Below are positions 56,605 through 64,000 of a DNA stretch of 64,000 nt, piece after piece. The notes beneath the pieces are model-generated. The model made no database searches. It worked only from the letters and a program-made list of their open reading frames with translations, and was not told the origin of the DNA. The position numbers and the translations under genes are program-made. This stretch comes from Elusimicrobiota bacterium (GTDB lineage: Bacteria; Elusimicrobiota; Elusimicrobia; UBA1565; UBA9628): assembly GCA_016212855.1 (NCBI GenBank), contig JACRDP010000029.1, forward strand, positions 186,001 to 250,000. Reading direction: 5' to 3'. Every line of letters starts with the position of its first letter. Position 1 is the stretch's first letter.

Positions 56605-57753
56605 TTAAGCGGCCGCGACGACTTTCCGCGACTCGACCCAAAGCCAGGCGTTGAAGGCGTGCGAGCCGAGCGCCGCGGCCCAGACGAACCAGTCGAGACG
56701 CCCGATCGCGGTCAGCGCGACGATCAGATACACGTAGTCGCGGCTGGCGATGCGCTCCACGGTCAGAGCCATAGGTCCGCGCTTGTCCTCGGGGACGCGC
56801 AGGACGAGATACCACACCGAGAAGCCGCAGGCGAGGAAGCCGGACACGAGCAGGGCGCCCGGGACGAGCCAATTTTGCCCGGGGTGCAGGCGCGCCACGC
56901 CGATGGGCAGGGCCACGAAGGTCATCAGGTGCGAAAAGTGATCGGCCCAGACGTCGTAGGCCGCGCCCGACGGCGAAGACAGGTGCTTGAGGCGTGCGAT
57001 CTCACCGTCGCAGCCGTCGAGCAGGCAGCAGAACCACAGCACCAGCGCGCCGTAGAACTGCTGGCGCGCGGAGGGCGCGGCCAGCCACCACGCGCCGAGC
57101 AGGCCCAGGATCAGCCCGGCGGTCGTGACGTGGTTGGGCGTCACCGGAAAGGGCAGCAGGCAGCGCGTGATCGCGATCGAGAGCTTCCGGTCGAACCGGG
57201 CCAGGTAGCCGTCGTTGTCCTTGGCCAGGCGCGCGTACAAAGCATCTGCGGCGAGAGCTGCCCCGGAGCTACGTGTATCAAAGAAGGCGCCGGCGGCGAC
57301 GTCCGCCCCGTCCGACGCCGCGAGCGCCTTCGCGTGAACGTCCTCCGGCGGCTTGGTCCCGGCGCCCAGCGCCGCGGGAGCCTGACGCAGGGCGGCCGCG
57401 GGGCGTCCGGACAGCGCCCGGCGCGCGTCGCGGGCGCCCGCGGCGGCGGCGAAATCCGTCAACGCTTCTTCGTCGGGAAAACAGTCCGCGTCGAGCGCGA
57501 GCAAGGGCAGGCGCGCGTCGAGCGCGGCCGAGCCGAGCTTGTCGCCGAGGGTCGGTACGCCGGCGGCGTGAAGCTGAAAGGACCAGCGGCGCAGGAAGTC
57601 GTCGTCGGCGCCGGCGATCACGATCCGGTCGGGGCCCAGCTCCTGGCCCGCGCGCACGGCGGAGCGCACGGCGGCCGGCAGGCCCGCGATCAAGGGCGCG
57701 CCGGGACGGTGAAGGAGGAGAACCTGCCAGCGGGGGGAGCTCTGTCCCCTCAT
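56605..57753 (-). CDS. CDP-alcohol phosphatidyltransferase with divergent N-terminal domain
   Basis: Makes a phosphodiester-linked phospholipid or inositol-phosphate product from a CDP-alcohol. The C-terminal half is a membrane enzyme with the signature LLDGCDGEIARLKHLSSPSG followed by AAYDVWADH, matching DG(x2)AR(x8)G(x3)D(x3)D. The N-terminal 190 residues (VLLLHRPGAPLIAGLP, LDADCFPDEEAL) look like a worn nucleotidyltransferase domain, as in the bifunctional inositol-phosphate cytidylyltransferase/synthase enzymes, but lack a clear G-rich loop. The start overlaps the DUF1338 end by four bases. Substrate unknown. Confidence 0.82.
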   Translation of the reverse strand: MRGQSSPRWQVLLLHRPGAPLIAGLPAAVRSAVRAGQELGPDRIVIAGADDDFLRRWSFQLHAAGVPTLGDKLGSAALDARLPLLALDADCFPDEEALTDFAAAAGARDARRALSGRPAAALRQAPAALGAGTKPPEDVHAKALAASDGADVAAGAFFDTRSSGAALAADALYARLAKDNDGYLARFDRKLSIAITRCLLPFPVTPNHVTTAGLILGLLGAWWLAAPSARQQFYGALVLWFCCLLDGCDGEIARLKHLSSPSGAAYDVWADHFSHLMTFVALPIGVARLHPGQNWLVPGALLVSGFLACGFSVWYLVLRVPEDKRGPMALTVERIASRDYVYLIVALTAIGRLDWFVWAAALGSHAFNAWLWVESRKVVAAA

Positions 57754-58637
57754 GAGCGCCGCGTCATTTCGAAGAGATTCGTCGCCTGGCCGCCGAGGAA
57801 GCCCTCATAGCGGCGTCCGTCTATGAGCGGCCGCTCGGCGATCTCGAAGTAGGCGTAGGTCCAGGGCTTTTTGACCACGCGCGAGCCGGCGCGCATCTCG
57901 ACCGGGATGACGACGGCCTGGGTGGAGGACTGGCGCAGCTTCGAGCCCGGCTCGCCCTCGATCTCGTGCTTCATCGGCACGCCCGCGGCCTTGAGAGCCA
58001 AGACGGTCTTCTCGATGTCGTCGAGCGAGGCCACGTCGTGCGCGTGCACCGCGGCGGTGAAGTGGTTGACCGTGTGCCCGTGCAGCAGGACCCAGGCGGC
58101 GAACTGCGACTCGCGCTCGAGGGCGACGGCGTCGGCGGACGTGGGCGCGGGCCAGGGGCGCGAGAAGCGCGCGGCCCAGCGGCGCAGCAGCGCCTCGCGT
58201 TTGCGCGCGGGGAGCTTGGGCAGGTCGGACAACGAGGCCAGCTCCGCGTCGCTCAGCCCGGGCGCGGCCTTCGCCGCGGCGCCCGCGATGATCCGGCGCG
58301 CGCGGGGGGACAGCTCCCAGACGCGCAGCTCGGAGATGAACAGCTTGGGGAGAGCGTCCGACGGCGGCGCGAAGTGGATCGAGGTCAGCTTCTTGTCGGG
58401 AAAGTCGTAGGTCGCGGCGGCGCGGTAGCCGAGCGCCTCGAAGGGCCGCGAGATCGCCGCGATCCCGGACCAGCGCTCCTGCGCGGCGAACGTGCGGAAG
58501 GCGATGTGGTCGTTTTGGAAGTTGCCGCCGCAGCTTTTGAGGATGTTCTCGTAGGAGCGGGCGTACTCCACGCGCTCGCGGTACTCTTGCCACAGGCAGG
58601 AGAAGAGATTTTCGAGAAAAGCCGTCTGCGCGATCAT
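57750..58637 (-). CDS. DUF1338 (2-oxoadipate dioxygenase/decarboxylase-like) protein
   Basis: A 295-aa non-haem iron protein of the DUF1338 family, which includes HglS/YdcJ, converting 2-oxoadipate to 2-hydroxyglutarate in lysine catabolism. The metal-site segments NDHIAFRTFA (His), GHTVNHFTAAVHAHD (His) and YAYFEIAERP (Glu) are present in the right order. TAAAAT lies 6 nt before ATG 58637. Whether 2-oxoadipate is the substrate here is uncertain because no lysine-catabolic genes adjoin it. Confidence 0.85.
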   Translation of the reverse strand: MIAQTAFLENLFSCLWQEYRERVEYARSYENILKSCGGNFQNDHIAFRTFAAQERWSGIAAISRPFEALGYRAAATYDFPDKKLTSIHFAPPSDALPKLFISELRVWELSPRARRIIAGAAAKAAPGLSDAELASLSDLPKLPARKREALLRRWAARFSRPWPAPTSADAVALERESQFAAWVLLHGHTVNHFTAAVHAHDVASLDDIEKTVLALKAAGVPMKHEIEGEPGSKLRQSSTQAVVIPVEMRAGSRVVKKPWTYAYFEIAERPLIDGRRYEGFLGGQATNLFEMTRRS

Positions 58638-58654
58638 GCCGGGATTTTACCAGA

Positions 58655-59305
58655 TTAGAACAGCTCGCCTTGGGAGTCGGTCGCGGGAGCGAGCAATCCA
58701 GGCTCATCGACGGCGACTGTCCCGACGCGCGGGGAGACGGCGTGAATGGACAGGCGGTCGGAGGGATAGGGTCGCAGAAGCTCGGCGGCGCGTTCCGGCT
58801 TGGTCTTGGGATCGAGCCACTCGGCCTCGGCGTCCGCCGGCAGGATCGCGGGCATGCGGTCGTGAAACCGGGCGACCGCGGGGTTGGCCTCCACGGTGAT
58901 CACGGCGTAGTTTCCCGGCTCCCACAGCCCCGCGAAGGAAAAGAGCTCGCCGTCTTTGAGCGCGAAATAGCGCGGCGACTTGTCCGCGCCCTTCTTGGGC
59001 CACTCGTACCAGCCGTCGGCGGGTATGAGGGCGCGGCGCCAGCGGAACGCCTCGCGGAAGAACGGCTTGTCGGCCAAGGTTTCCGCGCGGGCGTTGATCT
59101 GCGGCTTGGCGGCGGGGCCCTTGGCCCAGGCCGGGAGCAGGCCCCAACTCATCATGGCCATGCGCTTGGCGGGCGACAGGATCAGCACGGGCGCCTGCTG
59201 GCTCGGGGCGACGTTCCACCGCGACTTGAGCCCCGGGGCCGGCGCGACGCCGAAACGGGCGGCGGTTTTAACCGGATCGGCTCCGACGGCGTAGCGTCCG
59301 CACAT
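58655..59305 (-). CDS. SRAP domain protein (YedK/HMCES family)
   Basis: A 216-aa abasic-site shield that forms a thiazolidine crosslink with AP sites in single-stranded DNA. The N-terminal MCGRYAV supplies the catalytic Cys2; PQINARAETLADKP, ALIPADGWYEWPKK and ARFHDRMPAIL carry the remaining active-site residues. Length is normal. TATGAT lies 7 nt before the start, and malQ diverges 37 bp away. Confidence 0.94.
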   Translation of the reverse strand: MCGRYAVGADPVKTAARFGVAPAPGLKSRWNVAPSQQAPVLILSPAKRMAMMSWGLLPAWAKGPAAKPQINARAETLADKPFFREAFRWRRALIPADGWYEWPKKGADKSPRYFALKDGELFSFAGLWEPGNYAVITVEANPAVARFHDRMPAILPADAEAEWLDPKTKPERAAELLRPYPSDRLSIHAVSPRVGTVAVDEPGLLAPATDSQGELF

Positions 59306-59342
59306 GCGGCCATCATACCACGTTTGCTAGAATCCTTCTCCG

Positions 59343-60836
59343 ATGGCGGCCAAACCGACGTTGACGCGGCGCTCGAGCGGCGTGCTCCTGCACCCGACCT
59401 CCTGGCCCGGCGCGCGGGGCGGGACCTTGGGCGCGGCGGCGCGCGAGTTCACGGATTTCCTCGCCGACACCGGCCAGTCCTGGTGGCAGATGCTCCCGGT
59501 GTGCCCGCCCGACGAGCTCGGCTCGCCCTACGCCTCGCCCTCGAGCTTCGCGGGCAGCCCTTCGTTGATCTGCACGGACCTGCTCGCGGCCGAAGGCCTG
59601 CTCAAGAAGGCGGAACTGGGCCAGTCCAAGCCGAAGGCGCTGCGCGCGGCCTTCCACGGCTTCGGCCGCCGCGGCTCGAAAGAGGATAAGCAGGATTTCG
59701 AGTCCTTCCGGGTCCGCGAGGCGTCCTGGCTCGCCGATCACGCGTTGTTCTGCGCGCTCAAGGACGCCAACCAGGCGCGGCCCTGGACCGAGTGGGACGA
59801 GCGCCTGCGCCGCCGTGACCCCGCGCGTCTGGCCGAGGCGCGCGCGAACGTCCCCGACGAAATACGCTTCCACGAGTTTTCTCAGTGGCTGTTCGCGCGC
59901 CAATGGGAGGCCCTTCGCCTTCACGCCGCCGCGCGCGGCGTCGGCCTCATGGGCGACGCGCCGATCTACGTGCGCCATGACAGCGCGGACTGCTGGGCCA
60001 ACCAGGAGCTGTTCCAGCTCGACGCCTCCGGACGGCCGACGGCGGTCGCGGGCGTGCCGCCCGACTACTTCTCCAAGGCCGGACAGCTGTGGGGAAATCC
60101 GCTGTACCGCTGGGAGCGCCATCAGGAAACCGCCTTCAAGTGGTGGATCGGACGGCTCAAGGCCTGCGCCGAGCGCTTCGACGCCCTGCGCCTCGACCAC
60201 TTCATCGGCTTCCGCAATTATTGGGAGATCCCGGCGGGCGAGACCACCGCGATCAAGGGTCGCTGGGTGCAGGCGCCCGGCGACGAGTTCTTCGACGCCG
60301 TCCTGCGCGGAGTGCCCCAACTCGAGATCGTGGCCGAGGACCTCGGCGTCGCCACGCCCGGGGTCCTCGCCCTCCGGGACAAGTACAAGCTGCCCGGCAT
60401 GAGCCTCGCGCAATTCTCCTTCGGCGGCGCCGAGAAGGACTGGCCGAACGCCTGGAAGGAAAACTGCGTCGGCTACACCGGCACGCACGACAACGACACC
60501 ACGCGCGCCTGGTGGGAGGACGACGGGACCGTGAACGCTCAGCGCTCCGCCGCCGACGCCGAAAAAGAGCGCCGCGCCTTCCGCCGCGCCCTCGGCCGCG
60601 AGCCCGAGCGCCCGTCCTGGGAAATGATCGGCATGGTCTGGCGCTCACCCGCGCGCACGGCGATAGCGCCGATGCAGGATTTGCTCGACCTCGGCCCCGA
60701 CGCGCGCATGAACCGGCCCGGCACGACGGAAAAAAACTGGCGCTGGCGCATGGACGCGGGCGCTCTGACTCCGCGCCTCGCCGGGCGTCTCGCCTTGCTC
60801 ACCGGCGCCGCCGGCCGCGCGCCGGACGCGGAATGA
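59343..60836 (+). CDS. malQ: 4-alpha-glucanotransferase
   Basis: GH77 enzyme that transfers maltooligosaccharide units in glycogen or maltodextrin metabolism. The 497-aa protein shows [45 protein letters not shown] and the catalytic residues in LRLDHFIGF (Asp nucleophile), EIVAEDLG (Glu) and [14 protein letters not shown] (Asp). ATG 59343 lies 9 nt after TAGAAT. It overlaps glgB by ATGA, so the two glycogen enzymes are made together. Confidence 0.95.
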   Translation: MAAKPTLTRRSSGVLLHPTSWPGARGGTLGAAAREFTDFLADTGQSWWQMLPVCPPDELGSPYASPSSFAGSPSLICTDLLAAEGLLKKAELGQSKPKALRAAFHGFGRRGSKEDKQDFESFRVREASWLADHALFCALKDANQARPWTEWDERLRRRDPARLAEARANVPDEIRFHEFSQWLFARQWEALRLHAAARGVGLMGDAPIYVRHDSADCWANQELFQLDASGRPTAVAGVPPDYFSKAGQLWGNPLYRWERHQETAFKWWIGRLKACAERFDALRLDHFIGFRNYWEIPAGETTAIKGRWVQAPGDEFFDAVLRGVPQLEIVAEDLGVATPGVLALRDKYKLPGMSLAQFSFGGAEKDWPNAWKENCVGYTGTHDNDTTRAWWEDDGTVNAQRSAADAEKERRAFRRALGREPERPSWEMIGMVWRSPARTAIAPMQDLLDLGPDARMNRPGTTEKNWRWRMDAGALTPRLAGRLALLTGAAGRAPDAE

Positions 60837-62728
60837 GCGGCCTCACCGACCTCGACCTCCATCTTTTCAATGAAGGCACGCACGGGCGGCTCTACGAAAA
60901 GCTCGGCGCGCATCTCGAGACTCTCGGCGGCAAAAAAGGCGTCCGCTTCGCCGTCTGGGCGCCCAACGCAAAAAAAGTCACGGTGATCGGCGACTTTAAC
61001 GGTTGGGCCAAGACTAAAAATCCGCTCAAGCCGCGCGCCTCCTCCGGCATCTGGGAGGGCTTTATCCCCGGCGTCAAGAAAGGCGACGTGTACAAATATT
61101 GGGTTTCGTCCCATCACGGCGGGCACAAGGCCGAAAAGGCCGACCCGTACGGCTTCAGGCACGAAGAGCCGCCGCGCACGGCCTCGATCGTCTGGGATCT
61201 CGACTACGAGTGGGGCGACGCCGAATGGGTCGCGGGCCGCAAGCAACGAAACGCTTTGAACGCGCCTATGTCGGTCTACGAGTGCCATCTCGGCTCCTGG
61301 CGGCGCGTGCCGGAGGAAGGCAACCGCTCGCTGAGCTACCGCGAGATCGCTCCTCTGCTCGCCGCGCACGTGAAGAAGCTCGGCTTCACCCACATCGAGC
61401 TCATGCCCGTCATGGAGCATCCCTTTTACGGCTCTTGGGGCTATCAGACGACGGGCTATTTCGCGCCGACCTCGCGCTACGGTTCGGCGCAGGACTTCAT
61501 GTTCCTCGTCGATCATCTGCATCAGGAAGGCATCGGCGTCATCCTCGATTGGGTCCCGTCGCATTTCCCGACCGACGGGCACGGCCTTCATTTTTTCGAC
61601 GGAACCGCCTTATACGAGCACGCCGACCCGAAGCTGGGCTTTCATCCCGACTGGAAATCGTCCATCTACAATTACGGGCGCAACGAAGTGCGCGCGTTCC
61701 TGATCTCCAACGCCCTGTTCTGGCTGGATAAATTCCACGCCGACGGCCTGCGCGTGGACGCCGTCGCCTCGATGCTGTATCTCGATTACTCGCGCAAAGA
61801 AGGAGAGTGGATCGCGAACAAGCACGGCGGCCGCGAGAACCTCGAGGCCATCGACTTCCTGAAGCAGCTCAACGAGCGCGTGTACGGCGAGTACCCCGAC
61901 GCGCAGACCACGGCGGAAGAAAGCACGGCCTGGGGCGGCGTGTCGAAGCCGACGTACCTGGGCGGTTTGGGTTTCGGCCTCAAGTGGGACATGGGCTGGA
62001 TGCACGACACGCTCAAGTACATGCGCGAGGACCCGGTCCACCGCAAGTACCACCACAACGAGATCACCTTCCGCGCGATCTACCAGTTCCACGAGAACTT
62101 CGTGATGCCGCTCTCGCACGACGAGGTCGTGCACGGTAAGGGCGCCTTGATCGCGCAGATGCCCGGCGACGACTGGCGCAAGTTCGCCAACCTGCGTCTG
62201 CTCTACGCCTGGCAGTGGGCGATGCCCGGCAAGAAGCTCGTGTTCATGGGCGGCGAGTTCGCCCAGCGTCAGGAGTGGGGGCATGACCGCTCGCTCGACT
62301 GGCATCTGCTCGCGCACGACCCCCATAAGGGCGTGATGCGCTGGGTGGAGCGGCTCAACCGGATTTACCGTTCCGAGCCCGCTCTGCACGAGAAGGATTG
62401 CGACCACACGGGCTTCGAGTGGGTCGATTCCTCCGATTCGGACAATTCCGTCGTATCCTTCCTGCGCAAAGGCGCCTTGCCCGACGAGGAAGTCCTGTGC
62501 GTGTTCAACTTCACGCCGGTGCCGCGTCCGAACTATCGCGTGGGCGTGCCGTGCGCCGGCTGGTGGGGAGAGCTCGCGGACTCCGACGCCTCCGAGTTCG
62601 GCGGCTCGGGCGTCACCTTGGGCGGCGGGGTCAAGGCCGACAAGGAGCCTTGGCACGGGCGGGCGTTCTCGGTCAAGATGCAGTTGCCGCCGCTCGCCGC
62701 CGTTTTTTTGAAGCGACCGGCTAAGTAG
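60833..62728 (+). CDS. glgB: 1,4-alpha-glucan branching enzyme
   Basis: GH13 enzyme that introduces alpha-1,6 branches into glycogen. The 631-aa form has a CBM48 module ([21 protein letters not shown]) and a catalytic barrel with [37 protein letters not shown] (nucleophile Asp), [13 protein letters not shown] (acid/base Glu) and [13 protein letters not shown]. It lacks the extra N-terminal module of enterobacterial GlgB, so it is the shorter type. ATG 60833 overlaps the malQ stop; the ORF track's start lies within malQ. Confidence 0.96.
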   Translation: MSGLTDLDLHLFNEGTHGRLYEKLGAHLETLGGKKGVRFAVWAPNAKKVTVIGDFNGWAKTKNPLKPRASSGIWEGFIPGVKKGDVYKYWVSSHHGGHKAEKADPYGFRHEEPPRTASIVWDLDYEWGDAEWVAGRKQRNALNAPMSVYECHLGSWRRVPEEGNRSLSYREIAPLLAAHVKKLGFTHIELMPVMEHPFYGSWGYQTTGYFAPTSRYGSAQDFMFLVDHLHQEGIGVILDWVPSHFPTDGHGLHFFDGTALYEHADPKLGFHPDWKSSIYNYGRNEVRAFLISNALFWLDKFHADGLRVDAVASMLYLDYSRKEGEWIANKHGGRENLEAIDFLKQLNERVYGEYPDAQTTAEESTAWGGVSKPTYLGGLGFGLKWDMGWMHDTLKYMREDPVHRKYHHNEITFRAIYQFHENFVMPLSHDEVVHGKGALIAQMPGDDWRKFANLRLLYAWQWAMPGKKLVFMGGEFAQRQEWGHDRSLDWHLLAHDPHKGVMRWVERLNRIYRSEPALHEKDCDHTGFEWVDSSDSDNSVVSFLRKGALPDEEVLCVFNFTPVPRPNYRVGVPCAGWWGELADSDASEFGGSGVTLGGGVKADKEPWHGRAFSVKMQLPPLAAVFLKRPAK

Positions 62729-62745
62729 CGCGCACGTTCTCCGCG

Positions 62746-62805
62746 CTATCCACAGGAGGCGGTTTCAGTGTTGTCGACAACACCGCGAGCCGAGGTTGTG
62801 GATAA
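62746..62805. other. Pair of DnaA-box-like sequences around a 16-nt palindrome
   Basis: CTATCCACA (62746-62754, one mismatch to TTATCCACA) and TGTGGATAA (62797-62805, perfect on the minus strand) flank GTGTTGTCGACAACAC (62768-62783). They fill the gap between convergent glgB and the 62841 gene. Nothing else resembling an origin (AT-rich repeats, dnaA, dnaN) is nearby. Confidence 0.5.
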
Positions 62806-62840
62806 CGTGGGGAACGGCCGGACGCGCGCGACTTGGCGCG

Positions 62841-63053
62841 TTACTGGGGGTCCGGCCAGCGGCCGCCGATGAGGCTCTTCGTCTTCGACTTGCTGTTCGT
62901 CTGGTTGTCCTGCAGCGCCTTCAGATAGCCGTCCGCGCGCGGGATCGCGTCGCTCTCCAGGCCGGGGGTGTTCTTGCCGCAGGCGCGCGGCGGCGCGGTG
63001 AAGCGCGACTGCATCAAGCCGGCGGCGTCGGCGTCGCCCCAGAACCAGGACAC
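62841..63053 (-). CDS. Possible small hypothetical protein, 70 aa
   Basis: The ORF track gives 102 aa overlapping the next gene, but the most natural start is GTG 63053, preceded by AGGAGG 11 nt upstream and lying 29 nt after the preceding stop. The product begins VSWFWGDADAAGLMQSRF and ends in a Lys/Ser-rich tail (NSKSKTKSLIGGRWPDPQ). No family recognised. It may be a real operon partner of the upstream outer-membrane gene or a chance ORF. Confidence 0.4.
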   Translation of the reverse strand: MSWFWGDADAAGLMQSRFTAPPRACGKNTPGLESDAIPRADGYLKALQDNQTNSKSKTKSLIGGRWPDPQ

Positions 63054-63082
63054 GAAGAGGATGCCCTCCTGCGCGCGCGGCT

Positions 63083-63799
63083 TTAGAAGCGGGTAGAGTA
63101 GTTGACGCCGACCTTCTCGGAGGCCATGCGCCCGTCCTTCAGGCCCCACTCGGTCTTCAGCGACAGGGGAGAGCCGCGGCGGGCAAGGCTCAGGGCCGCG
63201 AGGCCGCGGCCGTCGCCGTTCTGCAGGGCGCGTTGCGCGGCCAGGCCGGTGCAGGTGTCGAAGTCCACGCGCAGCGGACCGACGTTGAAGTCGGTGCGCA
63301 GGCCGGCGACGTACAGGTACGCGCCGCCGAGCACGCCGGCTGACATCATGAATTCGGGGTCCCAGTTGGAGAGGTTGGAGGCGTAGGCGCCCGAGTCCTT
63401 GCCGAAGCGCTCGAGCTGGTAGCGGCGGACCAAGGCGTCGGCCATCGCGTCGGTGAGCACGGTCGCGTGGATGCCGGCGGCCCGGCGCTGCCAGGCGGCG
63501 GTCTCGGCGGGGCCCATCGGGCCGACCGGGCGGCTCTCCAGCAGGTGGCGGACGGCCTTATCCTCGCGCTGGCGCAGGCGCTCGGCGAAAATCTGGTCGG
63601 AGGTGCCGACCGGCACCGCGCTCAGGCGGCGCGACAGGCGGCCCGGCAGAACGGCGGAGATCAGGTGGCCGCGGACGAGCCCGTAAACGCCGTCGGCGAC
63701 GGCCTCGACGCCCCGGTATACCGGGCGGGCCGACTCGGCCCAATCGGCGCCACGGGCGCCGGGGGCCAGGAGCAGGAGGGCGATCAGGCTGATCTTCAC
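63083..63799 (-). CDS. Probable outer-membrane protein
   Basis: A 238-aa product from GTG 63799, beginning VKISLIALLLLAPGARG (signal peptide), with a Trp/Tyr-poor helical first half (ALVRRYQLERFGKDSGAYAS) and beta-rich second half (AYLYVAGLRTDFNVGPLRVDF) ending KVGVNYSTRF. The terminal Phe fits a barrel protein. The ORF track starts at ATG 63931, which has a better GAGGA site but would place 44 residues ahead of the signal peptide; I prefer the GTG although its GGAGG is too close. Function unknown. Confidence 0.6.
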   Translation of the reverse strand: MKISLIALLLLAPGARGADWAESARPVYRGVEAVADGVYGLVRGHLISAVLPGRLSRRLSAVPVGTSDQIFAERLRQREDKAVRHLLESRPVGPMGPAETAAWQRRAAGIHATVLTDAMADALVRRYQLERFGKDSGAYASNLSNWDPEFMMSAGVLGGAYLYVAGLRTDFNVGPLRVDFDTCTGLAAQRALQNGDGRGLAALSLARRGSPLSLKTEWGLKDGRMASEKVGVNYSTRF

Positions 63800-64000
63800 T
63801 CCTCCCAGGGTAGCCGGCAAAGAGGTCGAAGACGGGGGCCCGGGGACTACGGGGAGGTCGGCGGGGGGCCCCTCCAAATATGGGCCCATAGACCTATGAG
63901 ATAGGGACGGCGGGGACGCTCGGCGCGTCATCGTGTTGTCCTCTTATGATTCGCCCTCGGCGAATCTATCGGCGTTGCAGCGGCAATCCCCGCCGTCGAG
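63800..64000. other. Upstream region of the last gene, no gene called
   Basis: GC-rich with short G/C palindromes (GGGGCCC-like) and ATGGGCCCATAGACC. An in-frame ATG (63931, minus strand) behind AAGAGGACA could extend the downstream gene. No separate ORF is supported up to the window edge. Confidence 0.4.

Noticed and set aside
57720-57760. CTGTCCCC motif with nearby GGGGGGAGC at the start of the CDP-alcohol transferase gene
   Set aside because: The pairing is poor and the bases are coding; too weak to call as a member of the inverted-repeat family.

Overview
GC-rich (about two-thirds G+C by eye), densely packed bacterial DNA from a diderm: SecG, several lipoproteins and proteins ending in Phe like outer-membrane barrels. 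Gene content (PPDK, SpoVG, DUF4384, a Pfa-type lipid synthase with Ole genes) together with the promoter style suggests a free-living, GC-rich Elusimicrobiota-like lineage. This is a guess; no rRNA or marker phylogeny is available here. No CRISPR array, prophage or complete transposase gene is visible.

Layout. 1-6.9 kb: central carbon and export genes (partial ORF, ppdK, gap-arginase-pgk, secG, tRNA-Leu). 7-15 kb: LivJ-like lipoprotein, a desaturase/MBL/Nudix overlap operon, tRNA-Ala, VanX-type dipeptidase, AsmA-like protein, aldehyde dehydrogenase, endonuclease IV. 15-25.6 kb: REC-MBL fusion protein, RsmD, PD-(D/E)XK nuclease, GGDEF protein, barrel protein, SixA, PLD enzyme, Upf1-like helicase, SpoVG, a MazEF-like pair and DedA. 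25.7-47.7 kb: one tight unidirectional operon (junction gaps 10 nt or less) with pfaD, pfaA (KS-AT-3xACP-KR-DH), two small/medium lipoprotein genes, pfaC (KS-CLF-AT-DH-DH), a low-GC lipoprotein gene, then oleA-oleB-oleC-oleD. 47.8-64 kb: peptidoglycan amidase, M19 dipeptidase, a 1312-aa cyclooxygenase/alpha-dioxygenase-like haem protein with its partner, TerC, RNase HI, a CDP-alcohol transferase, DUF1338, SRAP, malQ-glgB, and an outer-membrane protein.

Main interpretation. The 22-kb operon joins a polyunsaturated-fatty-acid-type iterative synthase, in the architecture known from myxobacterial pfa1-pfa2-pfa3 but lacking the terminal acyltransferase, to all four head-to-head hydrocarbon genes. 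The simplest reading is a dedicated line making very-long-chain polyunsaturated ketone or olefin lipids: Pfa makes the acyl chains, OleA condenses two of them, OleD reduces, OleC forms the beta-lactone and OleB decarboxylates it. A membrane-anchored cyclooxygenase-like protein lies 3.3 kb downstream and a three-His-box desaturase lies elsewhere in the window; both could act on such lipids, but this is inference.

Genome-scale patterns. Many genes have a TANNNT box ending only 5-10 nt before the start codon, including five divergent pairs separated by 26-37 bp, which points to widespread leaderless transcription. A family of long inverted repeats with GTCAGGC or GTCCC ends is scattered between genes, and related hairpins lie in frame within interdomain linkers of PfaA and PfaC.
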